DNA of 35,466 bases from Streptomyces sp. SBT349 (GCF_001083795.1 NZ_LAVK01000030.1:1-35466), one strand, 5' to 3'. Counted from the first letter of the stretch, positions 20,734 through 29,806 are shown. Made by a program: numbers and translations. The notes: generated from the sequence alone by a model not told the origin.

Positions 20734-22986
20734 ATGGCCGAGGAGATCGGCGTCGCGTTCGTCCGGCTCATCCCCAGCATGCGCGGGTTCGGCCCGGCCG
20801 CCGGGGACGCAATGAACGGCGCCGCCGGGCAGCCCGCGGCCAACGCGGGTGACGCGGCCGGCCGCAACTTCGGCGGCGCGTTCAAGGCAGGGCTGGCCGG
20901 GGTTGCGCTGGCTGCCGGGATGGCGCTGTTCGCTGGCATCTCGGAAGCCATGAACCAGGGGCGCATCGTCTCGATGATGCAGGCGTCCATGGGCACCACG
21001 CCGGAGGTCGCCGAGCGGTACGGCCAGGTCGCCGGCGAACTGTTCGCGAACGCGGTCACCGCCGACTTCCAGACGGCGGCCGACGCGGTCGCCGAGACCA
21101 TGAACCACGGCCTCCTGCCCACCGACGCGACCATGGGCCAGATCGAGACCATGTCCACCGGCCTCGCGGACGTCGCCACCCTCCTGGGCGAGGAGGTCGG
21201 GCCGACCGCCCGCGCCGTCGGCAAGATACTCAAGACCGGGCTGGCAGACGATGGCACCGAGGCGCTTGACCTGCTGACGCGCGGCGTGCAGACCGGAGCC
21301 AACGAGGCCGACGATCTCCTCGACACGTTCTCCGAGTACGCTACGCAGTTCCGGCAGCTCGGCCTGTCCGGGGACCAGGCCATGGGCCTGCTCTCCCAGG
21401 GCCTGAAGGGCGGCGCCCGAGATGCCGACCTGGTCGCCGACACCCTCAAAGAGGGCACGCTGATCCTCCAGGAAATGGGGGAGGAGGCCGCGACCGCGCT
21501 CGACGAGATCGGGCTGTCCGCCGAGGACATCCAGGGCCGGATCGCTGGCGGCGGTGACGGCGCGGCCGAAGCGCTGGACGACATCCTGGACGGCCTGCGG
21601 GACGTAAAGGACCCGGCCGATCAGGCGGCGCTGGCGGTCGACTTGTTCGGCACCAAGGCCGAGGACATGCAGGACGCCATCCTGTCTCTCGATCCGAGCC
21701 AGGCAGCCGAGGACCTCGGCGAGTTCGAGGGGGCCGCCAAGTCCGCAGGCGACACGCTGCGGGACAACGCCGCAACGCGGGTGGAGCAGTTCAAGCGGAC
21801 TCTTCAGCAGAACTTCGTGGAGTTCATCGGCGGCGAGGTCATCCCGCGCCTGCAAGAACTCAAGGAGGAGTTCGGCCCCACTTTCCAGGCCGGAGTCGAC
21901 GCCGCACGCGACTTCTGGACCCAGGCCAAGCCGTGGGTGAAGGAGGCCACCGACGGCCTATCCGGGCTCGGCGACGGGTTCCGCGGGGTAGAGACTGACG
22001 CCACGACCTCCATGTCCGGCACGCAGGCCGCGGTCTACAGCGGCCTGACGCAGGTCGGTGCCGCGTTCTCCAGTGGCGAGACGCTGATCCGCGACGGGTG
22101 GGCGTTGTTCGGCGAGGACCTGGTGGGGATCGCCCGCACCTACCTCGGCCAGACGGTCGAGGAGTGGAAGGGGCGCCTCCAGATCGTCTCGGGGTTCTTG
22201 CAGATGTGGGCCGGGGTCTTCAGCGGGGACTGGCGCAAAATCTGGGCGGGCGCCAAGGACGTGCTGACCGGCGCGAAGGACATCATCGTCTCGCGCTGGC
22301 AGGCCGGGCTCGGCGTGGTCCGCAACCTCACCTCGGCCGGCATGGGCCTGGTCAGCAGCGGCTGGTCAGCGGCCTGGGGCGGCATGAAGTCGGGCGCGAG
22401 CGGTGCCGGACGCTGGGTCGTGAATGACACGAAGAGCTGGCTGAGCCAGATGCGGTCTCGCATGGCCAGCGGCCTCGGGGGCGCGGTCGGCCTGTTCCGG
22501 GCCCTGAAGAGCAAGGTGCAGGGCGCTCTGTCGGGGGCTCCGGACTGGCTGGTGGCGGCCGGGAAGGCGATCATCCGCGGCCTGATCACCGGTCTGCGGT
22601 CGGCCATGGGCGGCCTGATGGGAGCGCTCGGCGGGATCGCAGGCAAGGTCATCGGCCATTTCCCGAACAGCCCCGCCAAGGAAGGGCCGCTGCGGCAGTA
22701 CCCCCCGCAGAAGTCCGGCGCCAAGATCGTGAACTTCCTGGCGGACGGCATGCGGTCCGCCACCTCCGACGTGTCGGCCGCCTCGGCGCTCGCCGCCGGT
22801 GCCGCGATTCCGGCGACCGCAGCCGCGTACCGCTCAGGGCCCGGGACGGCCGCCGCACCGCAGCCGGTGCTGCGCGTCCAGGCAGACGGCAGCCGCGCCT
22901 CCCAGGCCGTGATGTGGCTGATCCAGAACAGCGTGCGTACCGACTACGGCAGCAGCGTCACTGCTGCGTTCACCCCCGGGAGGTAG
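20734..22986 (+). CDS. tail tape measure protein, 750 aa
   Basis: ATG 20734 lies six bases after GGAGGTG (20721-20727); GTG 20725 would sit in the ribosome site. The protein is helical and Ala/Gly-rich, with hydrophobic stretches near residues 48-72 (GGAFKAGLAGVALAAGMALF) and TMP-typical repeats such as LSPSQA-like helices in ALDLLTRGVQTGANEADDLL. The C-terminal part (NSPAKEGPLRQYPPQKSGAK) has the conserved GHFPNSPAKEGP-type motif of actinophage tape measures. At about 0.15 nm per residue the tail would be near 110 nm (inference). Confidence 0.93.
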   Translation: MAEEIGVAFVRLIPSMRGFGPAAGDAMNGAAGQPAANAGDAAGRNFGGAFKAGLAGVALAAGMALFAGISEAMNQGRIVSMMQASMGTTPEVAERYGQVAGELFANAVTADFQTAADAVAETMNHGLLPTDATMGQIETMSTGLADVATLLGEEVGPTARAVGKILKTGLADDGTEALDLLTRGVQTGANEADDLLDTFSEYATQFRQLGLSGDQAMGLLSQGLKGGARDADLVADTLKEGTLILQEMGEEAATALDEIGLSAEDIQGRIAGGGDGAAEALDDILDGLRDVKDPADQAALAVDLFGTKAEDMQDAILSLDPSQAAEDLGEFEGAAKSAGDTLRDNAATRVEQFKRTLQQNFVEFIGGEVIPRLQELKEEFGPTFQAGVDAARDFWTQAKPWVKEATDGLSGLGDGFRGVETDATTSMSGTQAAVYSGLTQVGAAFSSGETLIRDGWALFGEDLVGIARTYLGQTVEEWKGRLQIVSGFLQMWAGVFSGDWRKIWAGAKDVLTGAKDIIVSRWQAGLGVVRNLTSAGMGLVSSGWSAAWGGMKSGASGAGRWVVNDTKSWLSQMRSRMASGLGGAVGLFRALKSKVQGALSGAPDWLVAAGKAIIRGLITGLRSAMGGLMGALGGIAGKVIGHFPNSPAKEGPLRQYPPQKSGAKIVNFLADGMRSATSDVSAASALAAGAAIPATAAAYRSGPGTAAAPQPVLRVQADGSRASQAVMWLIQNSVRTDYGSSVTAAFTPGR

Positions 22987-22989
22987 GTC

Positions 22990-25900
22990 GTGGCGTTCCC
23001 TCAGGACCGGCTGCCGCTGCGCGCGGAGCTGGCGTTCGGCGCCGACCCCGCGGGCGACCCCGCCGAGTGGACATGGTCGGACGTCGCCCCTGACGTGCAC
23101 CGGCAGACGATCACGATCCGCCGGGGCCGCTCGGATGAGGCAGGTCAGCCGTCCCCGACCTCGACGTCTCTCCAGCTCGACAACCCGCACGGCGACTACA
23201 CCCCCGGCAACGCGCTCGGGGCGCACTACCCACACGTTCGGCAGGGCGTCCCGGCGCGGATCGGCGTGCAGGCCGGCGGCCCGTATCTGCGTGTGCCCGA
23301 CGCCGTCGGCGCGCGGGCGGTGGCCGCGTCCCCGCCCGCGGTGACCGGCGACCTGGACGTGCGCGTCGAGGTGGCGCTGGACCGCCTCCCGAGCCAGGCC
23401 ACGGCCAGCGTGTTGGACGCGCCGCCGTGGCGGCACTATGCCCAGTCCCTCATCGGCCGCTACTCCGCAGTGGACCTCGGCCGGGGATGGCGCATGTACC
23501 TCGGGGCGTGGGGCAACGTCCTGCTGGCCTGGTCCAGCAACGGCCTGCTCTCCGGGCTGTCCGAGTACTTCGCCGAGGACACGGTGCCCTATGCCAGCGG
23601 GCAGCGGTGCGCGATCCGCGCCACGCTGGACGCGGACAACGGTGACGGCGGCCATGAGGTCAGGTTCTACTGCGGGCCGTCCCTCGACGGGCCGTGGCGG
23701 CAGCTCGGCGCCCCGCGCACGGGCTCGGGCACCGCGAGCATCTACCAGCCCGCCGGGGTCCCGCTGACCCTCGGGGATGTGCAGGCGCAGCTCGCCCGCC
23801 CGGCAGGCCGCTGGTACCGCGCGGAGGTCAGGACCACGATCGACGGCACCGTGGTGGCCAGCCCGGACTTCACCACGCTGGCCGTCGGCGACACCGCGTT
23901 CACCGACGCCACCGGCATCGACTGGGCGCTGTCCGGCGGCTCCGAGGTCACCGACTGGCGTACCCGTATGGCAGGCACGGTCGACGAATGGGCGCCGACG
24001 TGGCCGTGGGGCGACCTGTCCGACCCGACCGCCCCGGAGGAGCGGCCCGGCGAGGCACGCGTCGACATCGCCGTCTCCGGCATCCTCCGCCGCCTCGGCC
24101 AAGGACAGAAAGCGCTCCAGAGCACGCTGCGCCGCGGTATCCCGCTGGCGATCGACTCCGGGCTGCTGGGCTACTGGCCGTGTGAGGACGGGTCCGCGGC
24201 CACGAGCATCGCGAGCGCGATTCCGGGGCGCCGCGCGGCGGCGGTCGAGGGCCTGACCATGGCGGCCGACAGTGGCCTCCCGAGCAGTGCGCCGCTGCCT
24301 CAAGTCGGCAGCGATGGCGGCTCGTTCCGCGTCTCCCTACCGTCGCTGCCGGATGCGTCGCTCGGCTGGCGAGCCGAGATGGTGTACCACCTCGACGAGC
24401 TGCCCAGTTCGTCTCTGGGCTGGTTCCGGGTGTGGACGTCCGGCGGGGGCGTCGCGCGCATCACCGGCTACATCGGTGCGGGCGAGATCCGGCTACGCCT
24501 GCACGACGCGGACGGCACCGTCGTGGATGAGACGTTCTGGACGGACGCCGACGCGCTCGCCGCCGCGACGGCCGGGTGGTGCCGCGTGCGGCTCATCGCC
24601 CAACCTTCCGGCGCGGACTGGGACTACCGGTTGCGATGGACCGCGATCGGCCAGGACGAGACGTGGTCCATCGGCGTCACCCACTCCGGCTACACGCGGC
24701 CCGTCAGGATCGACAACCAGTGGTCGGCCGGGATGTCGGGCTTGCCGTTCGGCCACATCACCTACAGCGGTGACCCCACGCTGGACCCGTACCGGCCCGG
24801 GACCCGCGGCCCTGAGGCGGCATACGCCGGCGAGTACGCCCTCGACCGCATGCGGCGCCTCGCGGAAGAAGAGCAGCTGCCCATCAGCGTGCTCGGCAAC
24901 GCCCACGAGTCCCCGCAGATGGGCCCCCAGGGGCAAGCGACCCTGTTGACGCTGCTCCAGGAATGCGCCGCAGCCGATGGCGGAGTGCTCTCGGAGCGGC
25001 GGGAGGCACTCGGCCTTCAGTACCGGGCCCGCGCCACGCTGTACAACCAGCCCCCGGCGCTCGTGCTCGACGCCGGGGTCAGCGAGATCGACAACCCGTT
25101 CGCACCGGTCCTGGATGACCAGCGCTTGCGGAACGACATCACCGTCACACGCCAGGGCGGCAGCAGCGCACGGGCCGTCGACGAGGCGTCCGTCGCCGAA
25201 CTCGGCCTGTACGACGACTCGGTGACGCTCAACGTTGCGGCGGACGACACGCTGCCCGGCATCGCCGGGTGGCGGCTGCACCGCGGCACCTGGCCCGGCA
25301 TGCGCTACCCCGCCGTCACTACCAGCCTGGACGTGGCACCGCAGACCATCGCGACGTGGCTCGACCGCGCCGAGGGGGACCGCCTCCAGGTCGTGAACCT
25401 CCCTCCGCAGCACCCCACCACCGCGGTGGACCTGATGGCCGAGGGGTACTCCGAGACGATCACCCCGACCCGGTGGCGCATTGAGGCCAACGCGAGCCCT
25501 GGCGGCATCTGGACGGTTGGGGAGGTCGGCAACGCCGACCCCGCCGACGACACCGCGCCCAACCACCTCGACACCGACGGCAGCAGCCTCTACGCCCCCG
25601 CCTCTGCCGACGCCGACACCATGTTCCTGTGGCGCGACGCCGGGCCTCCGTGGGAGACGACGGAGGGCCCGACCGGCGGCACCAGCAGCGGCGACGACCT
25701 GCCCGTGGACCTGATGGTGGGTGGGGAGGTCGTGACGGCAACCGCGCTCGAGCCTCTGGCCTGGGATGCGTTCGACCGCACGGTCGCGTCCGGCTGGGGC
25801 GCGACGACCACCGGGTATGCGTGGGTGACGAGCGGCGGCTCCGCGAGCGACCGCAGCGTGGACGGCACGGCCGGGATCGTCACCCTCGCGTCCAGCCCGA

Positions 25901-26460
25901 CGACGCAGCGGTTCCAACTGGTCGGCTCCGTGACGCTGACGGACTGCGAGGTGCTGGTCAGCGTCACCCCGAGCCAGCTCGCGACCGGCGGGGCGTTCCA
26001 GCCGGGCATCGTGCTGAGGGTGGGAGCGGCCTACTACCGCTGCCGCCTCGTGCTGGCGACCAGCGGCGCCGTCTCCATGGAGGTGCTGCGCAGTACCAGC
26101 CTCGTCGGCGCCACCGCCGCGACGCCCTACACCTACGGCGCGGGCACCAGGCTGTGGATGCGCGTGCGCGTGGACGGGCACCGCGTCCGGGGCCGGGTCT
26201 GGCCCTCGACCCGCCTGGAGCCTGGTGGTTGGTGGATCGACCGCACGGTGGTGGCGGATCCGATCGCCTCCGGGGTCGCCGGGGTCAGCGTCTCGACGGC
26301 CGCCGGCAACACCAACGTCGCCCCGGCGTTCTCGTTCCGGGACTGGCAGGTCGTCAACCCGCAGTACGCCGAGGTGACCCGCAGCACCAACGGCGTCATC
26401 AAGGCGCACGCGACCGGGGCGGATGTGCGCCTCGCCCATCCGATGATCATCGCCCTCTAG
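22990..26460 (+). CDS. distal tail/hub protein with inserted jelly-roll domains, 1156 aa
   Basis: GTG 22990 follows GGGAGG at the tape-measure stop. The start (LPLRAELAFGADPAGDPAEW, then HRQTITIRRGRSDEAGQPSP) matches the Dit-like N-terminus of Streptomyces phage tail proteins, including the SLQLDNPHGDYTPGN motif. A LamG/concanavalin-like region follows (residues about 390-570, GLLGYWPCEDGSAATSIASA). A hub-like part comes next (about 610-850, TLLTLLQECAAADGGVLSER). A second jelly-roll lies near the C-terminus (about 920-1135, AWDAFDRTVASGWGATTTGY). It probably combines distal-tail ring, hub and sugar-binding functions. Domain limits are approximate. Confidence 0.8.
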   Translation: MAFPQDRLPLRAELAFGADPAGDPAEWTWSDVAPDVHRQTITIRRGRSDEAGQPSPTSTSLQLDNPHGDYTPGNALGAHYPHVRQGVPARIGVQAGGPYLRVPDAVGARAVAASPPAVTGDLDVRVEVALDRLPSQATASVLDAPPWRHYAQSLIGRYSAVDLGRGWRMYLGAWGNVLLAWSSNGLLSGLSEYFAEDTVPYASGQRCAIRATLDADNGDGGHEVRFYCGPSLDGPWRQLGAPRTGSGTASIYQPAGVPLTLGDVQAQLARPAGRWYRAEVRTTIDGTVVASPDFTTLAVGDTAFTDATGIDWALSGGSEVTDWRTRMAGTVDEWAPTWPWGDLSDPTAPEERPGEARVDIAVSGILRRLGQGQKALQSTLRRGIPLAIDSGLLGYWPCEDGSAATSIASAIPGRRAAAVEGLTMAADSGLPSSAPLPQVGSDGGSFRVSLPSLPDASLGWRAEMVYHLDELPSSSLGWFRVWTSGGGVARITGYIGAGEIRLRLHDADGTVVDETFWTDADALAAATAGWCRVRLIAQPSGADWDYRLRWTAIGQDETWSIGVTHSGYTRPVRIDNQWSAGMSGLPFGHITYSGDPTLDPYRPGTRGPEAAYAGEYALDRMRRLAEEEQLPISVLGNAHESPQMGPQGQATLLTLLQECAAADGGVLSERREALGLQYRARATLYNQPPALVLDAGVSEIDNPFAPVLDDQRLRNDITVTRQGGSSARAVDEASVAELGLYDDSVTLNVAADDTLPGIAGWRLHRGTWPGMRYPAVTTSLDVAPQTIATWLDRAEGDRLQVVNLPPQHPTTAVDLMAEGYSETITPTRWRIEANASPGGIWTVGEVGNADPADDTAPNHLDTDGSSLYAPASADADTMFLWRDAGPPWETTEGPTGGTSSGDDLPVDLMVGGEVVTATALEPLAWDAFDRTVASGWGATTTGYAWVTSGGSASDRSVDGTAGIVTLASSPTTQRFQLVGSVTLTDCEVLVSVTPSQLATGGAFQPGIVLRVGAAYYRCRLVLATSGAVSMEVLRSTSLVGATAATPYTYGAGTRLWMRVRVDGHRVRGRVWPSTRLEPGGWWIDRTVVADPIASGVAGVSVSTAAGNTNVAPAFSFRDWQVVNPQYAEVTRSTNGVIKAHATGADVRLAHPMIIAL

Positions 26461-26469
26461 GAGGCGTTC

Positions 26470-27003
26470 GTGACGACCCCACCGCCGGGCCTCCTGCCCG
26501 GAACCCGCATCACCGCTGACAGGCTCAACGGCGCGCTGCTGATCGGGCGGTTGGTGTTCTTCGCCAGCAGGGACGCGGCACAGACGATCACCACCAGCGG
26601 CACCGCGGCAGGCGCCAGCGGTAACGCCTTGTCGTGGGACAACCTGATCGTTGACCTGCTCGGCGGCTACAGCCCGTCGACGCCGACCTACTTCACGCCG
26701 CCGATCGCGGGTTGGTATCAGCTCACCGGCGAGACGAGTTTCGAGGGCTCCGTGACCGGCACCTGGCGCGGCGCGAGCTGGCTGTTCAACGGCACTTTGC
26801 CGATCGGAGGCACGGCCAAACCGGTCGCGGCGGCCACGGCGAACACCACGGTCACCGTCGGCGCGAGGAGCGTGCCGGTGCTGTTCGACGGGGTGAGCGA
26901 TCACATCGAGTTCGCTCCGTTCCACAACGCCACCGGCAGCCTCGCCACGGCCACCGGCTCGGCGAGACCGCACGTCGCCATCTACTACGCGGGGCCCGCG
27001 TAG
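26470..27003 (+). CDS. tail fibre-like protein with C1q/TNF-like domain, 177 aa
   Basis: GTG 26470 follows TAGGAGG (26458-26464) at the hub stop. The C-terminal 120 residues resemble a C1q-like jelly roll: YFTPPIAGWYQLTGETSFEG (a pGWYxLxGxxxF pattern), NTTVTVGARSVPVLFDGVSD and ARPHVAIYYAGPA. Such domains form trimers at tail tips and are used for receptor binding. The N-terminal 30 residues (PPPGLLPGTRITADRLNGAL) would attach to the baseplate. The receptor is unknown. Confidence 0.78.
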   Translation: MTTPPPGLLPGTRITADRLNGALLIGRLVFFASRDAAQTITTSGTAAGASGNALSWDNLIVDLLGGYSPSTPTYFTPPIAGWYQLTGETSFEGSVTGTWRGASWLFNGTLPIGGTAKPVAAATANTTVTVGARSVPVLFDGVSDHIEFAPFHNATGSLATATGSARPHVAIYYAGPA

Positions 27004-27019
27004 GGCCGCACCCACCCCT

Positions 27020-27044
27020 GCCCCGGCGCCGTCGGCCCCGGGGC
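27020..27044 (+). terminator. hairpin between tail and lysis genes
   Basis: GCCCCGG (27020-27026) pairs with CCGGGGC (27038-27044) around an 11-nt loop, 16 bases after the fibre gene stop. It is a likely boundary between the tail and lysis transcripts. Confidence 0.6.
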
Positions 27045-27070
27045 TGATCTATGCCCAGAGAGGGGGCCCC

Positions 27071-28045
27071 ATGGCCTGGTACCCGGGCGCGACCCGGATG
27101 GAGCTGCTGCCGGAGGCGCGGCAGCAGGACGCCATCCGGCCGACGCAGTTCATCGTGCACTCGATCGTGGCGCCGTGGGAGCCGCGGCGGACCTACGAGT
27201 TCTGGCGCGACTCGACCAACCTCGAAAGCCACTTCGGTCTGGGGTACTCCGGTGACCTCGGACAGTACCTCCCGACCACCGTCCGCGCGGATGCCAACGC
27301 CGGGGCGAACCGGCGGGCCGACGGGACCGGCGCGATCAGCGTGGAGACCGCCAGCAACACCAGCGCGAGCGACCTGTGGACCGGCGAGCAGGTCGAGGCG
27401 CTGATCGCCCTCGGGGCGTGGGCGCACCGTACCCACGGCATCCCGCTGCACATCTGCCGCTCGGCGAGCGACCCGGGGTTCGGCTGGCACCGGCTGCACC
27501 GCGGCTGGTCGACCTCGGGCACGGCCTGCCCCGGCGCCCGCCGCATCGAGCAGTTCGAGCGCGTGGTGTTCCCGGGGATCGTCGCCCGCTCCGGTCAGCC
27601 CGTCACCACCCCCGCCCCTCCCGAGGAGGACGAAGTGCCCAAGTTCCTGGCGCTCGGCATGACCGAGCCCATCGAGATCCGCGACGCGGGGGCCTGGGTG
27701 TCCCTGCCGTGGGACACGGAGTGGTCGGACGGCGCCAGCCAGCACGGCGACGGCGCGCAGTCGTTCGCCGCAGACGGCGCCCAGTACGTCGGCGTGCTCC
27801 AGCTGCGCCTGTCCGGCCTCGCCCCGGGCGTCGAGGTGCAGGTCCGCGTCGTCGAGGACGGCCCGGACGGCGAGAAGCGCCTGCCCATCGCGGAGGCCAC
27901 CGGCACCGCGGGCGGCTCCTACCCGGCGCTCCCGCTGTGCGGGCAGGTGTCCCGCGGCGCCCGCGTCAAGGTGATGCTCGCCCACTTCGGGCCCGGCCCG
28001 GTGACGATCGAGCGCGCCGAGCTGAAGGCGCAGGTGTGGCCGTGA
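27071..28045 (+). CDS. endolysin, N-acetylmuramoyl-L-alanine amidase with C-terminal wall-binding domain, 324 aa
   Basis: ATG 27071 follows GAGAGGGGG. Residues 1-175 are an amidase_2/PGRP-type zinc amidase: FIVHSIVAPWE (His30), ESHFGLGYSGDLGQYLPTT, then GFGWHRLHRGW (His140 or His143) and SGTACPG (Cys153) as remaining zinc ligands. It would cut the lactam-peptide bond of peptidoglycan. A Pro/Glu linker (PVTTPAPPEEDEVP) leads to a beta-rich C-terminal domain (189-324), probably wall binding. A strong internal ribosome site precedes an in-frame GTG exactly at that boundary. No signal peptide is seen, so the holin must release it. Confidence 0.88.
   Translation: MAWYPGATRMELLPEARQQDAIRPTQFIVHSIVAPWEPRRTYEFWRDSTNLESHFGLGYSGDLGQYLPTTVRADANAGANRRADGTGAISVETASNTSASDLWTGEQVEALIALGAWAHRTHGIPLHICRSASDPGFGWHRLHRGWSTSGTACPGARRIEQFERVVFPGIVARSGQPVTTPAPPEEDEVPKFLALGMTEPIEIRDAGAWVSLPWDTEWSDGASQHGDGAQSFAADGAQYVGVLQLRLSGLAPGVEVQVRVVEDGPDGEKRLPIAEATGTAGGSYPALPLCGQVSRGARVKVMLAHFGPGPVTIERAELKAQVWP
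27623..27637 (+). promoter_or_regulatory. internal ribosome site and GTG start inside the endolysin gene
   Basis: GAGGAGGA (27623-27630) is followed five bases later by GTG 27635, in the same frame as the endolysin. Translation from here gives a separate 136-residue wall-binding domain. The same bases also encode the acidic linker EEDE, so the match could be accidental. Confidence 0.5.
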
Positions 28046-28599
28046 CGGCGATCGACTACGACCTGGAGTTCCTGGAGGATGGCCGGACGATCGGGCTGAT
28101 CAGCATCGGCATGGTCGCCGACGACGGCCGCGAACTGTACGCCGTGAGCGCCGAGTTCGACCAGGCCGCAGTGCGGCGGCACCCGTGGCTGCGTGAGCAC
28201 GTCTGGCCGCAGCTCCCCATCGCGAAGAACCCGCCCGGCGTGCGGGGGATGGACCAGCTCGACCTCGACCACCCGGACGTGCGTCCCCGGGCGCAGATCG
28301 CCCGCGCCGTCGCCGCCTTCATCCAGGCCGCGGGCCCGGACGTGGAGTTGTGGGCGAACTACGGCGCCTATGACCACGTCGCGCTGGCGCAACTGTGGGG
28401 CCCGATGATCGCGCTCCCCGAGGGCGTGCCGATGTTCACGCACGACATTCAGCAGGAGGCCCGCAGGCTCGGCCTGTCCTGGGACGACCTGCCCAAGCAG
28501 CAGGGCGGCGAGCACAACGCGCTCGCGGACGCCCGCCACAACCAGGCCGTGCGGCGCTGGCTCGCTGAGCGCGCCGCCGAAAGACAGGATTGCTCATGA
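28042..28599 (+). CDS. RNase AS-like 3'-5' exoribonuclease (Rv2179c family), 185 aa
   Basis: The GTG start overlaps the endolysin stop. The sequence closely follows mycobacterial RNase AS: DYDLEFLEDGRTIGLISIGM (Asp7, Glu9), ELYAVSAEFD, then VELWANYGAYDHVALAQLWG (Asp111), PMFTHDIQQEA and GGEHNALADARHN (His158, Asp163). All five DEDDh residues are present, so it should be active. RNase AS trims adenylate-rich RNA 3' ends. Placement between endolysin and holin is unusual; a role in host RNA turnover late in infection is inferred. The stop overlaps the holin ATG. Confidence 0.88.
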   Translation: MTAIDYDLEFLEDGRTIGLISIGMVADDGRELYAVSAEFDQAAVRRHPWLREHVWPQLPIAKNPPGVRGMDQLDLDHPDVRPRAQIARAVAAFIQAAGPDVELWANYGAYDHVALAQLWGPMIALPEGVPMFTHDIQQEARRLGLSWDDLPKQQGGEHNALADARHNQAVRRWLAERAAERQDCS

Positions 28600-28847
28600 C
28601 CGCCAACTTCCCCTCCGCGCGCACCGCGCGGACCTTCGGCATCGACCTGGCCGAGCGGACCGCCGCCACGTTCGTGACCACCCTCGGCGGCGTGTTCGTC
28701 GCGGCCGAGCCGTTCAACATGTTCACCGTGAGCTTCTGGGAGGGCGCCGGTGTGGCCGGTCTCGCCGCGGTCGGCTCCTTCCTGAAGGGCGTCGCCGCCC
28801 GCGCGCTCGGCGATCCGAACTCGGCGTCGGCCGCGCCGCGCGTCTGA
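28596..28847 (+). CDS. holin (r1t-like), 83 aa
   Basis: ATG 28596 overlaps the preceding stop (ATGA); a TTG two codons upstream is less likely. The pattern is that of r1t-type holins: FGIDLAERTAATFVTTLGGV (first membrane helix), a short loop with FNMFTVSFWEGAGVAG, and a second helix (LAAVGSFLKGVAARALG) ending in SASAAPRV. It would form membrane holes that let the amidase reach the wall. Confidence 0.85.
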   Translation: MTANFPSARTARTFGIDLAERTAATFVTTLGGVFVAAEPFNMFTVSFWEGAGVAGLAAVGSFLKGVAARALGDPNSASAAPRV

Positions 28848-28862
28848 CCTGGGCGGTGATCT

Positions 28863-29177
28863 GTGCCTGATGAGCCGACTCTCGGTGAGGTGGCCCGCCG
28901 CTTGGCGGCCGTGCACGCGGACCTCAAGGAGGATCTCAGCCAGCTCGCTACGCGGCTCGACGGCAAGGTCAGCGGCGACGTGTTCGAGCTGCGGATGAAG
29001 GCCCTCGAAAGAGACATCGCTACGACGACTGCGAGGGCAGCGGAGATCGAGCAGGCCCAGGCCGAGCGGGACCGGCGCCGCGCGGCGGATCACCGACTCG
29101 TGCTGACCGCGTTGGTCGCTCCTGTGCTTCTTCTTCTGCTCCAGGTGTACCTGGGGGCCAGGGGGGCGGGCGCATGA
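28863..29177 (+). CDS. coiled-coil protein with C-terminal membrane anchor, 104 aa
   Basis: GTG 28863 lies 15 bases after the holin stop, with only a weak ribosome site (GGGCGG). Residues 7-80 are a charged heptad-rich helix ([20 protein letters not shown], then [20 protein letters not shown] in part). Residues 80-98 are one hydrophobic helix ([20 protein letters not shown]). This resembles small tail-anchored proteins seen after holins in actinophages. It may be a second holin, an antiholin or a spanin-like factor. The stop overlaps the next ATG. Confidence 0.75.
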   Translation: MPDEPTLGEVARRLAAVHADLKEDLSQLATRLDGKVSGDVFELRMKALERDIATTTARAAEIEQAQAERDRRRAADHRLVLTALVAPVLLLLLQVYLGARGAGA

Positions 29178-29806
29178 CCCGGAGCGAGAGGCGCCGCGGG
29201 GATCTTCTCGCGGCGCTCGGCGTGCTGGCCGGTATCACCATGCTGGCGTGGGTGGTCATCACGATGACCCAACTCGCGGACGATCTGGAGCAGGCCAACG
29301 CCGCGAGAGACGCGCTGGCCGAGCAGGTGCAGGATCTCGGTGCGGAGCCGGTGGCGGGTCCACCGGGCAGCCGAGGGGATGCTGGCGCGGCCGGGGAGCA
29401 GGGGCCGCCTGGGGACTCGGGGCCGATGGGCCCGCGCGGACCGGGCGGCGAGGACGGAGACGACGGACCGGCTGGGGACCCGGGCGATCCTGGAAACCCC
29501 GGCGCCGCCGGCTCGGACGGCCCGTCCGGTACACCGGGCGCCGCTGGGGAGCCGGGCCCACCCGGGGCCGCCGGCGAGCCAGGCCCCGCCGGACCGGCCG
29601 GGGAGCAGGGGCCGGCGGGCGACACCGGGCCTGCTGGTCCGGCGCCCACCAGCTGGTCATGGACCGGGCCGGACGGTGTGACGTACCGGTGTGCGCCCGT
29701 CAGCGAGGGCTCCACGGAGTACGCGTGTGCCCCGGCCAGCGTGCCGGAGGACCCGCAGCAGGGCGGGCTCCTCGGAGCGCTCGACCCGGCGCGCAGGCAG
29801 TGGTAG
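29174..29806 (+). CDS. membrane-anchored collagen-like protein, 210 aa
   Basis: The ATG overlaps the previous stop. A basic start ([10 protein letters not shown]) and one membrane helix (residues 11-33) predict N-in, C-out topology. Residues 33-56 form a short coiled coil that could set a trimer. Residues 62-157 are 32 uninterrupted Gly-X-Y triplets with many Pro, Asp and Glu. A small C-terminal part has two cysteines ([17 protein letters not shown]). It would make a stiff outward rod of roughly 27 nm if triple-helical. Collagen repeats are common in phage tail fibres but unusual on a membrane anchor next to a holin. Its function is unknown. Confidence 0.85.
   Translation: MTRSERRRGDLLAALGVLAGITMLAWVVITMTQLADDLEQANAARDALAEQVQDLGAEPVAGPPGSRGDAGAAGEQGPPGDSGPMGPRGPGGEDGDDGPAGDPGDPGNPGAAGSDGPSGTPGAAGEPGPPGAAGEPGPAGPAGEQGPAGDTGPAGPAPTSWSWTGPDGVTYRCAPVSEGSTEYACAPASVPEDPQQGGLLGALDPARRQW

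Noticed and set aside
19975..27015. Long minus-strand frames opposite the tape measure and hub genes (19975-21855, 22834-24303, 24493-27015)
   Set aside because: They are shadow frames with biased composition. Plus-strand genes in the expected tail order fully explain the region.
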